Source of the DNA: Kiritimatiellales bacterium
Lineage (GTDB): Bacteria; Verrucomicrobiota; Kiritimatiellia; Kiritimatiellales; Pontiellaceae
DNA: 5,610 bases
NCBI GenBank assembly: GCA_030588285.1
Contig: JAUUYK010000080.1
Span: 1 to 5,610, forward strand
Reading direction: 5' to 3'
The notes beneath the pieces are model-generated. The model was not told where the DNA came from. It searched no databases and was given only the letters and a program-made list of their open reading frames with translations. Positions within the stretch are counted from its first letter, which is position 1; each line of letters opens with the position of its first letter. A program made the position numbers and the translations under genes. This document shows, one piece after another, positions 1 through 5,610 of this stretch.

Positions 1-150
1 CTCCTCAAAGACAGGGGTGCGTCTGAATTTAGAGGAAACGGCCCCTGAAACGGGTTGTTGACGATGAGGCGCCAGTTTTTGAAAAAACCAAAGACCGCTA
101 TTCATGGAAATTTCGGGTTGATCCGAAGTCGCACTAAAATGGGACAGGCT
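1..150. other. Unassigned flank downstream of mutM; possible start of a minus-strand gene at 105
   Basis: No recognisable gene lies here. On the minus strand, the frame of mutM stays open after its TAG stop for 50 codons to the window edge. It contains an ATG at 105-103 that would start a peptide beginning MNSGLWFFQKLAPHRQQPVS and running off the left end. No convincing Shine-Dalgarno precedes that ATG and I recognise no family in the 35 visible residues. On the plus strand two frames close quickly, at 46-48 and 59-61, so the 3' end of a convergent gene is equally possible. No strong hairpin with a T-tract was found to end the mutM transcript. Which of these is real cannot be decided from this window. 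Confidence 0.25.
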
Positions 151-966
151 CTATTTAATCTGGCAGCACGGACAAAATGTGGTTCCACGTTGGGCTACAA
201 CCGTTTTTACGAGGAGTTCCTTGCATCGTTTACACGGTTTCCCTCCGCGGCCGTATGCGTTCACTTCCGCCCGATGCGCGCCCGATTCCCCGTCCACATC
301 GCGATAATTTGTTTTCCCCGATCCAAGCGAAGTGCCCCGATTTTTCACGCCCTCCGTTAAGACCTGTTTGATGGCCTTGAATAGTTTTTCCAGTTCGATT
401 TCGGTTAACGAATCGGATCGGCGCTCGGGATGAATTTTTGATTTCCACAACGCCTCGTCCGCATAAATATTTCCCAATCCCGCCACAATGCCCTGATCCA
501 GAATCAGGGGTTTAATCTGCCGATGCCGTTTCAGCAGGACGGCGGAAAAATAGTTCTGCGTAAAACGCCTCGTTAAAGCATCGGGTCCAAGTTTCGAGAG
601 AATTATTTGCGGGTCGTCCACCAACTTCCAGCGGCCAAATTTACGCGTGTCGCGATAATAGAGTGTTAATCCGTCCGATAGGTTTAAAATAATCCGGTCG
701 TGCGGCCCCTTTTCCACCGAAAAACTTCCGGCCATACGCAGATGAACCATCAGCGTTTTTCCCGAGTTCAGCGAAAATAACATCCATTTTCCGACCCTCG
801 AAATTTTAGTGATGGTTGTTCCGCGAATTTGACCTGCAAACTGGGCCGCCGAAAACGGTTCCACCATCGGCTCCCAATTTATTTTTACAGAGAGAATCGT
901 TCGGCCCGCCACACCGCGCGCATCCAGTTGCCGCACAATTGTTTCCACTTCGGGTAGTTCTGGCAT
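151..966 (-). CDS. mutM: Formamidopyrimidine-DNA glycosylase (Fpg/MutM)
   Basis: Cytoplasmic base-excision repair enzyme that removes oxidised purines such as 8-oxoguanine and formamidopyrimidines and then cleaves the abasic site by beta/delta elimination. At 271 aa it has normal family length. It opens with MPELPEVETI, so after Met removal Pro is the N-terminal nucleophile, followed by the catalytic Glu (E3 counting Met). Other expected landmarks are K60 in VGKWMLF, HLRMAG at 75-80 (M78 is the intercalating position), the YYRDTRKFG strand at 103-111, and GLGNIYADEALW at 163-174, which includes the helix-two-turn-helix Asn. A C-terminal zinc finger has C245, C248, C265 and C268 (CX2CX16CX2C) with R260 between the pairs. 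The start is fixed by the conserved N-terminus and by GAGGA at 973-977, 6 nt upstream. It is the last visible gene of the minus-strand cluster, 13 bp after the cytochrome stop. All key residues are present, so it should be active; Nei is unlikely given the Fpg-type N-terminus. Confidence 0.97.
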   Translation of the reverse strand: MPELPEVETIVRQLDARGVAGRTILSVKINWEPMVEPFSAAQFAGQIRGTTITKISRVGKWMLFSLNSGKTLMVHLRMAGSFSVEKGPHDRIILNLSDGLTLYYRDTRKFGRWKLVDDPQIILSKLGPDALTRRFTQNYFSAVLLKRHRQIKPLILDQGIVAGLGNIYADEALWKSKIHPERRSDSLTEIELEKLFKAIKQVLTEGVKNRGTSLGSGKTNYRDVDGESGAHRAEVNAYGRGGKPCKRCKELLVKTVVAQRGTTFCPCCQIK

Positions 967-979
967 AGGAGGTCCTCGG

Positions 980-2323
980 TTAACGCTGTTCCCACGAGGT
1001 CATGCCCCACTCTTCCAACTTTTTCTGGGCCCATTCGGGCGTTTGTACTCTGGAAAAATGGCAATTATTGCAGGCATTTGGGAGACCGTAGTGGATGGTT
1101 TCCTGCGGATAGATAAAACGAAAGGCGTGGGTCCGAACTGTGTACGGCGATTTTCCGGTGTGTTTTCCAACCTTTGGCATATGGCAGTCGATGCAGTCGG
1201 GGGCTTCCGGGCCAGGCTCGTGAAAGGTATGCGCAAATTCCGTCAGTTGGTGCGGCCCAACGGGCGATCCATAGACATGGCACTCCATGCACTGCTTTGC
1301 GCCCCTCGGATTTACAGCGGTATTATCGGCGGCGTGCGAATCGTGACAGTTCATGCAGGTGATCCCATGTTTATACATGGTCGATTGCACATAGTCATTG
1401 CCCTGCATTCGGTTTTTCTTGCCAATGCCGTTGCCATAAAATTTGGAATTTTCGACATCCAGCGTGAAGGGAGCCTGCTTTTTATAGCGGGCCAGCGACC
1501 TGCCGGGTTCATAGCCATACGGATAGTCCCGCACCTCTTCATACAGATCTTTTACCGTAAGCGAGGGATCTTCCAGCCGCTTATCGACATTGCGCATGTG
1601 GCATTGGAGGCATATTTCCATCGCCCGTTGCGGATCATGACGGGTGGCCAGATAGATTGATTCTTTGCGCCCATCGGCCACGTGTACACTGCCCGGACCG
1701 TGGCAACTTTCGCAGTTAATGCCGGGTTCGGTGCGTTGGTACTGCGAATTGAATCCGGTGAAGTGGCAGCCATCGCAGGTGTGCGAGGTAAAGACCTCCG
1801 ACGGATCTTCCGACCACGCATCGTGATACCAATCTTTTGTGGGATTATACCCCTGCCACTGCTTCGTTTCCGTATTCCATTGATAGTTTCCAATAATATA
1901 ATTTTCTTCGGGATAGCCTTCGCGGTTAGGCGTGTCCTTGCGAATCATAAAGCGTTGCTTAAATTTGCTGCCGATGGTGTAGACAATCTGTTCTTTCGAA
2001 AAAGAAGCGTCTTCCGGCAACGTCGAAAAATCAGCCACAACCACAGAGGGGTCCGCCTTTACGTCCTGAATCATTTTCGGATGCATGGAATTATGTTGCA
2101 CGTTGTAGACATCCCGATGGCATTCTGCGCAGGTTTTTGACCCCACATAAACCGCATTGGTTTGTGCGGCGGGTTGCACATTCGCCGAACGTGGAATTCG
2201 CTCCTTCGTGACCTGTTCATAATACTTAATCATATTTTTTAGCGGCGATTTTTCAAACACGATCAAGCCGACCACGATCAAGACCAACCCAATCAGAAAA
2301 GGAATTAGGTGTTGTTTTTTCAT
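980..2323 (-). CDS. Membrane-anchored octaheme c-type cytochrome
   Basis: This 447-aa protein has eight CXXCH haem-attachment motifs starting at residues 65, 183, 204, 238, 323, 345, 377 and 418. It begins with a short positive stretch and one hydrophobic segment (about 7-23), without a lipobox Cys, so it is probably an N-terminally anchored periplasmic electron carrier or redox enzyme. Residues about 90-180 form a haem-free region with a YTIGSKFKQRF stretch of the kind seen in cytochrome c554-like multihaem proteins. GINCESCHGPGSVH (201-214) is also typical of those proteins. The motifs at 323 (followed by DSH) and 345 resemble a doubled-CXXCH module. Extra histidines (77, 81, 167, 181, 214, 229, 319, 330, 358, 365, 368, 388, 399, 411) could be distal ligands. 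All haems are ordinary CXXCH; no CXXCK site is seen. A strong GGAGGT lies 5 nt before the ATG, and the start overlaps the mvaD stop by 4 bp. Substrate and partners cannot be read from the sequence; a hydroxylamine-oxidoreductase or tetrathionate-reductase relative is possible but unproven. Confidence 0.93.
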   Translation of the reverse strand: MKKQHLIPFLIGLVLIVVGLIVFEKSPLKNMIKYYEQVTKERIPRSANVQPAAQTNAVYVGSKTCAECHRDVYNVQHNSMHPKMIQDVKADPSVVVADFSTLPEDASFSKEQIVYTIGSKFKQRFMIRKDTPNREGYPEENYIIGNYQWNTETKQWQGYNPTKDWYHDAWSEDPSEVFTSHTCDGCHFTGFNSQYQRTEPGINCESCHGPGSVHVADGRKESIYLATRHDPQRAMEICLQCHMRNVDKRLEDPSLTVKDLYEEVRDYPYGYEPGRSLARYKKQAPFTLDVENSKFYGNGIGKKNRMQGNDYVQSTMYKHGITCMNCHDSHAADNTAVNPRGAKQCMECHVYGSPVGPHQLTEFAHTFHEPGPEAPDCIDCHMPKVGKHTGKSPYTVRTHAFRFIYPQETIHYGLPNACNNCHFSRVQTPEWAQKKLEEWGMTSWEQR

Positions 2324-3348
2324 TTTTCACCTCCAAACGGATGTATCATTTTCAAACTCGGAAAGGCAGAAGCAACCGCAGCGGCGTTTTCTTCGAGGAA
2401 GAGAAGTTTGAGATTCGGGCCGGCGTCGATCGTGAGATAAACCTCCAGCCCATCCGCACGAATGCGCTGGACGTTGTGGATTTGTTCAATCGTTTCGGGT
2501 TGAAGATAAATCAACGGAGGCCAGGCCGCCATCATCGTGGCGTGCATTGAAAGCGCGTTGCGCTCGGCGGTTTTCCCGAGGGTTGAAAAATCGCGCGCAT
2601 CGATGGCGTCGCGGATGGTTTTAAGATCGGCGGCGGCCTGCGCGGGCCAGCTCTTATATAGCTCCGATGTTTCGACCGTGCGGTTCATGCCCTCGCGCGA
2701 ACCCACTGATTTTCTCGCGGACGACAGCTCTAAAATACCGATGCAAAATTCCGACCATTTCGTCGAAAACACTTCGGCAAACGAATCGGTTCCATCGGGT
2801 TGGACCCCCGCAGTCCATTGCACAAACCCCGTATAGACAGAACGCGAGGCACTTCCACTGCCGAGGCGCGCGAGCATAGAAAGTTTCTTCTGGGATAATC
2901 CCCAGCCGGCTAAATCATCGAGCGCCATCACCAACGCCGCAAAGCCCGAGGCCGACGAAGCCAAGCCGGCCGCCGTTGGAATATTATTTTCGGTCCGCAC
3001 TTCAAATCGGGCGTTGCCAAGCCCCAAACGGAATAGATCCAAAAAATCACCGATGCGCTGTGCGAAGGTAGAATCGGGCGATTGAAGTTCGCCATTTAAG
3101 TAGGCGACATCTCCGCAGGAAAGCGACGAGGGCGTCGCATCTACGATCTTTATTTTGGTGTGGGTGCCGAGGGTGCCGAGGGAGATGGAGAGGCTGGAAT
3201 TGATGGGTAGGTTTAAGTCGGCGGCGCGCTTTCCCCAATATTTACAGAGGGCAATGTTCGATGGAGCAAAGGCGGAACCCCTTTCTTTTACCTGGGGCTC
3301 GAATCCGGCGAGTATATTTTTCACAAATTGATGTTGTATGTCGCGCAT
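2320..3348 (-). CDS. mvaD: Diphosphomevalonate decarboxylase
   Basis: Catalyses the ATP-dependent decarboxylation of mevalonate diphosphate to isopentenyl diphosphate, the last step of the classical mevalonate pathway, in the cytoplasm. With the chosen start it is 342 aa, close to the family's usual 320-340. GHMP-superfamily features appear in order: APSNIALCKYWGKR (28-41, with the active-site Tyr and Lys), NSSLSISLGTLGTHTKI (50-66), the ATP loop IPTAAGLASSASGFAAL (123-139), GSGSASRSVYTGFVQW (163-178, R169 matching the conserved substrate-binding Arg) and TIDAGPNLKLL (306-316, D308 matching the catalytic Asp). These residues favour a true decarboxylase over a mevalonate-kinase-like relative. 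The frame is open up to 3444, but I start at 3348 because AAGGA lies 4 nt upstream and an earlier start would run into the divergent carboxypeptidase gene. It is the first gene of the minus-strand cluster. The motifs resemble my recollection of gammaproteobacterial (Legionella/Coxiella-type) enzymes; this is unverified. Confidence 0.94.
   Translation of the reverse strand: MRDIQHQFVKNILAGFEPQVKERGSAFAPSNIALCKYWGKRAADLNLPINSSLSISLGTLGTHTKIKIVDATPSSLSCGDVAYLNGELQSPDSTFAQRIGDFLDLFRLGLGNARFEVRTENNIPTAAGLASSASGFAALVMALDDLAGWGLSQKKLSMLARLGSGSASRSVYTGFVQWTAGVQPDGTDSFAEVFSTKWSEFCIGILELSSARKSVGSREGMNRTVETSELYKSWPAQAAADLKTIRDAIDARDFSTLGKTAERNALSMHATMMAAWPPLIYLQPETIEQIHNVQRIRADGLEVYLTIDAGPNLKLLFLEENAAAVASAFPSLKMIHPFGGEK
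2329..2334 (-). promoter_or_regulatory. Shine-Dalgarno of the cytochrome gene, inside the mvaD 3' end
   Basis: The minus strand reads GGAGGT, then GAAAA, then ATG. The hexamer comprises the two Gly codons near the mvaD C-terminus (ending ...GGEK), and the mvaD TGA overlaps the cytochrome ATG as ATGA. This arrangement typically gives translational coupling, so ribosomes finishing mvaD can start on the cytochrome. Confidence 0.8.
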
Positions 3349-3352
3349 GAAT

Positions 3353-3357
3353 TCCTT
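3353..3357 (-). promoter_or_regulatory. Shine-Dalgarno that decides the mvaD start
   Basis: The minus strand reads AAGGA, then ATTC, then ATG at 3348-3346. None of the upstream in-frame ATGs (3393, 3387, 3444) was chosen: all lie inside or at the edge of the divergent carboxypeptidase gene and would add residues not expected in the family. Confidence 0.6.
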
Positions 3358-3393
3358 GTGATGTCTGGTTTTTAAGAATTGGTACATTTTCAT

Positions 3394-4488
3394 ATGAAGA
3401 AAAGCAACGTCACAATCATCGCCACCACTCTCATTGCCATTCATGTTCTACTTTTTATGGTTCTGATCGGTTCCAAGAACAAGAAAAACTCGGTCGTCCC
3501 GAGACCGGCTCCTCCGCAAAATATAGCCCGCCCCATGCCCGCTTTCGAGGTGCCGGAGCTTAAACTTCCTGAAGTCGCACCGGCTCCGATTCAGGCCATG
3601 CCCGTGCGGGTGGTTGAAATGGCACCCGCACGGGAAACCATTGCTTCGCCCGGAAGCCGGCCGGGCTATTTGCGCGCGGATCGACCGAATCACCGGACCT
3701 CGAAGATCTATTCTAAATTAGTTGGCGAGCCGTATCAAAGCGCCATTGTGGTGGATGCACGAACGGGTAAAATTTTGTATGAAAATCGGGCGAACGTGTA
3801 TGCTTATCCCGCCAGTGTGACCAAATTAATGACGATGCTATTGGTGCTGGAGCAGATCGATGCAGGAACCATCAGTTTAGACGATAAGGTAAAGATCACC
3901 GCCGAGGTTTCGAAGGTCGGCGGTTCGCAGGCCTATCTTGATCCGCGCGAAACAAATTTTACGGTGGAGAACATGCTCATGGCGCTCATGGTGCATTCAG
4001 CTAACGATGCAGCCCGTGCGCTGGCGTTGCATGTGGCAGGAAGCAAGGATGCGTTTGTGGATATGATGAACCAAAAGGCGCGCGAGCTGGGTATGAACTC
4101 GACCAACTATCACACCGACAGCGGGCTTCCACCCGGCGGCGGCGCACAACCGGACATCAGCACGGCCTACGATATTGCGATTTTGAGCCTCGCCGCCCTT
4201 CGGCATCCGGATACGCTTCGTTATACTAGCACGGAACTCACCTATCTCCGAGGCGGCGAATTTATGCTGGCCACGCGCAATGCACTGGCCAAACGGGTGG
4301 ACGGTTATATGGGTTGCGATGGACTTAAAACCGGTTATCACAGTCGCGGCGGATTTTCGCTGACGGCTACGGCCGAGCGCAATGGTAAGCGTATTATTTC
4401 GGTGGTTTTGGGTTCGCCCAATAAAAAAACGAGGAACGCCACCTCCCGAAAATTACTGGATAAAGGATTCCAAGCACTGGAGCTTTAA
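3394..4488 (+). CDS. Serine D-Ala-D-Ala carboxypeptidase (peptidase S11, PBP5/6-like), N-terminally anchored
   Basis: Penicillin-binding-protein-type enzyme expected to trim the terminal D-Ala from peptidoglycan pentapeptides in the periplasm. Length is 364 aa. A hydrophobic segment at about 7-25 is followed by a lysine-rich stretch (SKNKKN) and a proline-rich linker (about 36-80), with no clear signal-peptidase site. It therefore looks like an N-terminal anchor rather than a cleaved signal. The catalytic domain begins near 114 (YQSAIVVDARTGKILYE) and shows all three active-site motifs: SVTK (S141, nucleophile; K144), SAN (202-204) and KTG (312-314, in GCDGLKTGYHS). The protein stops about 50 residues after KTG, so the C-terminal beta domain and amphipathic anchor of canonical PBP5 are absent. 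I chose ATG 3394 over an in-frame TTG at 3379 because it gives a standard MKKSN start, although no good Shine-Dalgarno precedes it. It could be DacF-like, or an endopeptidase acting on cross-bridges; a beta-lactamase is unlikely. Confidence 0.93.
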   Translation: MKKSNVTIIATTLIAIHVLLFMVLIGSKNKKNSVVPRPAPPQNIARPMPAFEVPELKLPEVAPAPIQAMPVRVVEMAPARETIASPGSRPGYLRADRPNHRTSKIYSKLVGEPYQSAIVVDARTGKILYENRANVYAYPASVTKLMTMLLVLEQIDAGTISLDDKVKITAEVSKVGGSQAYLDPRETNFTVENMLMALMVHSANDAARALALHVAGSKDAFVDMMNQKARELGMNSTNYHTDSGLPPGGGAQPDISTAYDIAILSLAALRHPDTLRYTSTELTYLRGGEFMLATRNALAKRVDGYMGCDGLKTGYHSRGGFSLTATAERNGKRIISVVLGSPNKKTRNATSRKLLDKGFQALEL

Positions 4489-4514
4489 CCCCCCTATTTT
4501 AGGTGTGTTTTTTT
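4489..4514 (+). terminator. Possible weak intrinsic terminator after the carboxypeptidase gene
   Basis: Directly after the TAA, a run of six C and TA can fold back over a TTT loop onto TAGGTGTG (4500-4507), with the stop-codon A residues pairing with T. The fold contains two C-T mismatches, and seven T follow at 4508-4514. Position and T-tract suit a Rho-independent terminator, but the stem is imperfect. A competing stem pairs GGTGTG (4502-4507) with CACACC (4538-4543), so this call is tentative. Confidence 0.35.
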
Positions 4515-4552
4515 ACGACTTTGAAGGACGTCAAAACCACACCCGCACAGGC

Positions 4553-4581
4553 TTGACCTAATCGGCGTTCATGCATATAGT
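4553..4581 (+). promoter_or_regulatory. Sigma70-type promoter for tig
   Basis: TTGACC at 4553-4558 and TATAGT at 4576-4581 are separated by 17 bp, and each hexamer matches its consensus at five of six bases. Transcription would begin near 4588, giving an untranslated leader of about 40 nt before the trigger factor ATG. It lies in the intergenic region downstream of the possible terminator, which suits independent transcription of tig. Confidence 0.7.
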
Positions 4582-4627
4582 CACCGCCTTTTATTCGAAA
4601 TAGGTAACTACAGGAGTACAAGGATTT

Positions 4628-5610
4628 ATGAATGTTTCAGTGAAAGATGCCGGCTCTTGCCGCAAGATTTTAACAATTGAAATTCCAGCTGAAAAAATCA
4701 GCGCAGAACGTGCCGATACTCTGAAAGCGTATCTTAAACATGCCAATATCCCCGGATTTCGTAAGGGCAAAGCGCCAAAACACGTTGTGGCCACTAAATT
4801 TGCAAAAGAGATCAATCAGGAGCTTCAGGAGCGCGTGCTGCCGAAGTATTACCATGAAGCACTTCAGCAATCTGAGCTAAAGGTGGTTAATGTCGTTGAT
4901 GCCACGGAAGTGGAAATCGTGATCGACCACCCCGTTTCCTTCGATGTAACCGTTGATATTGAGCCTGAATTCAAACTTCCTAAATACGTTGATATCCCCC
5001 TTAAGGAAGAGACCGTTGCTGTAACAGATGAGCAGGTGCAGGAGCAAATCGACGGCATCCGGAACCAGCACGCCAATTTTGACGAAGTTGAAGGTAAAAC
5101 GATTGAAGCCGGCGACATGGGCCAACTGTCTTATGAAGCCACCATCGACGGCACTCCACTCGAAGCGGTTGTTCCGGAAGCGAAGGGCATTGGAAAAGGC
5201 GAAGGCTATTGGGTTTCTGCCGATGAACACGCCTTTATCCCCAGCATGGGCGAAGCCATTATTGGATTGAAATCGGGCGACAAAAAAGACGTTTCCGTTA
5301 ATTTTGCTGCTGACTTTATGGTGAAGGAACTGGCGGGCAAAAAAGCGGCCTATGCGGTTACGGTAACCGGCGTGCGCGTTCGCACCCTGCCCGAAATCGA
5401 TGAAGCATTCTTGGCGACCCTTCAGGTAGAATCCGAAGACGTTCTACGCTCCACGATCCGCGAGCAACTCGAAGCACAGGCCGAAAACATGGCGCTGGGC
5501 AATAAACACGACCAAATCGTTAAACACCTTATTAAGAAAACCAAACTTGAGGTTCCAGAAAGCGTTGTTCAACGCCAGACCCGCAACATTATGTATGACA
5601 TTATGAATCA
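4628..5610 (+). CDS. tig: Trigger factor, ribosome-associated chaperone (3' end outside the window)
   Basis: Binds the ribosome at the exit tunnel and helps nascent chains fold; its central domain is an FKBP-type peptidyl-prolyl isomerase. The frame is open from ATG 4628 to the window edge (327 codons plus 2 nt), so by the usual family length of about 430-450 aa roughly a quarter is missing. The ribosome-docking signature GFRKGKAP is at 43-50, within an N-terminal domain (about 1-115). The isomerase-like domain spans about 150-245 (AGDMGQLSYEATIDG, then FIPSMGEAIIGLKSGD, then ELAGKKAAYAVTVTGVRVR). The helical C-terminal chaperone domain then begins with LPEIDEAFLATL. Two purine-rich sites precede the start: AGGAG (4612-4616, 11 nt away) and AAGGA (4620-4624, 3 nt away). 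The usual neighbour order tig-clpP-clpX could continue beyond the window, but this cannot be seen. Confidence 0.96.
   Translation, partial: MNVSVKDAGSCRKILTIEIPAEKISAERADTLKAYLKHANIPGFRKGKAPKHVVATKFAKEINQELQERVLPKYYHEALQQSELKVVNVVDATEVEIVIDHPVSFDVTVDIEPEFKLPKYVDIPLKEETVAVTDEQVQEQIDGIRNQHANFDEVEGKTIEAGDMGQLSYEATIDGTPLEAVVPEAKGIGKGEGYWVSADEHAFIPSMGEAIIGLKSGDKKDVSVNFAADFMVKELAGKKAAYAVTVTGVRVRTLPEIDEAFLATLQVESEDVLRSTIREQLEAQAENMALGNKHDQIVKHLIKKTKLEVPESVVQRQTRNIMYDIMN

Noticed and set aside
964..980. Imperfect palindrome GAGGTCCTC next to the mutM start as an operator
   Set aside because: It is short and coincides with the mutM ribosome-binding site within a probable operon, so the purine-rich sequence is explained by translation.
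1043..1660. 205-codon plus-strand open frame opposite the cytochrome gene
   Set aside because: It is fully antisense to a gene with eight haem motifs and a strong ribosome site. Its product has no recognisable domain and it has no clear ribosome site of its own.
1682..2140. 152-codon plus-strand open frame opposite the cytochrome N-terminal half
   Set aside because: It is a shadow of the cytochrome coding sequence with no ribosome site or recognisable domain.
3379..3393. TTG start adding five residues to the carboxypeptidase
   Set aside because: There is no ribosome site to favour it, and ATG 3394 gives a normal lysine-rich start before the hydrophobic segment.
3349..3444. N-terminal extension of mvaD from an ATG at 3444
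   Set aside because: It would overlap the start of the divergent carboxypeptidase gene. The extra 32 residues do not look like the family, and AAGGA supports the start at 3348.
3394..4488. Class A beta-lactamase
   Set aside because: The spacing and context of SVTK, SAN and KTG, together with the YQSAIVVDARTGKILYE opening, match peptidase S11. No beta-lactamase Glu-containing omega-loop motif was recognised.

Overview
The window carries five protein-coding genes in two divergent groups. It looks like a bacterial chromosome segment with no mobile-element signature. Most genes are housekeeping, plus one respiratory-type multiheme cytochrome. A free-living Gram-negative bacterium with periplasmic c-type cytochromes fits best. 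The trigger factor and the overall style suggest the PVC superphylum (Verrucomicrobiota/Kiritimatiellota-like), but this is an impression from sequence style, not a computed placement.

Minus strand, read right to left from about 3348 to 151: mvaD (diphosphomevalonate decarboxylase), then an octaheme membrane-anchored c-type cytochrome, then mutM (formamidopyrimidine-DNA glycosylase). The mvaD stop and cytochrome start overlap by 4 bp (ATGA). The cytochrome stop and mutM start are 13 bp apart, and each gene has a purine-rich ribosome-binding site. This is very likely one transcript, although isoprenoid synthesis, electron transfer and oxidised-base repair share no obvious pathway. The 150 bp beyond mutM hold no gene that can be assigned, but stay open in the mutM frame to the window edge.

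Plus strand, from 3394 rightward: a serine D-Ala-D-Ala carboxypeptidase (peptidase S11) with an N-terminal membrane segment and a proline-rich linker but no C-terminal domain. Next come a possible weak terminator, a good sigma70-type promoter (TTGACC, 17 bp, TATAGT), and tig (trigger factor), cut off by the right edge after 327 codons. Only 45 bp separate the mvaD and carboxypeptidase starts, so the divergent promoters probably extend into coding sequence.

No RNA gene, CRISPR array, insertion sequence or prophage signature was seen. The most interesting element is the octaheme cytochrome coupled to mvaD and mutM. No clearly new biological system is demonstrated.
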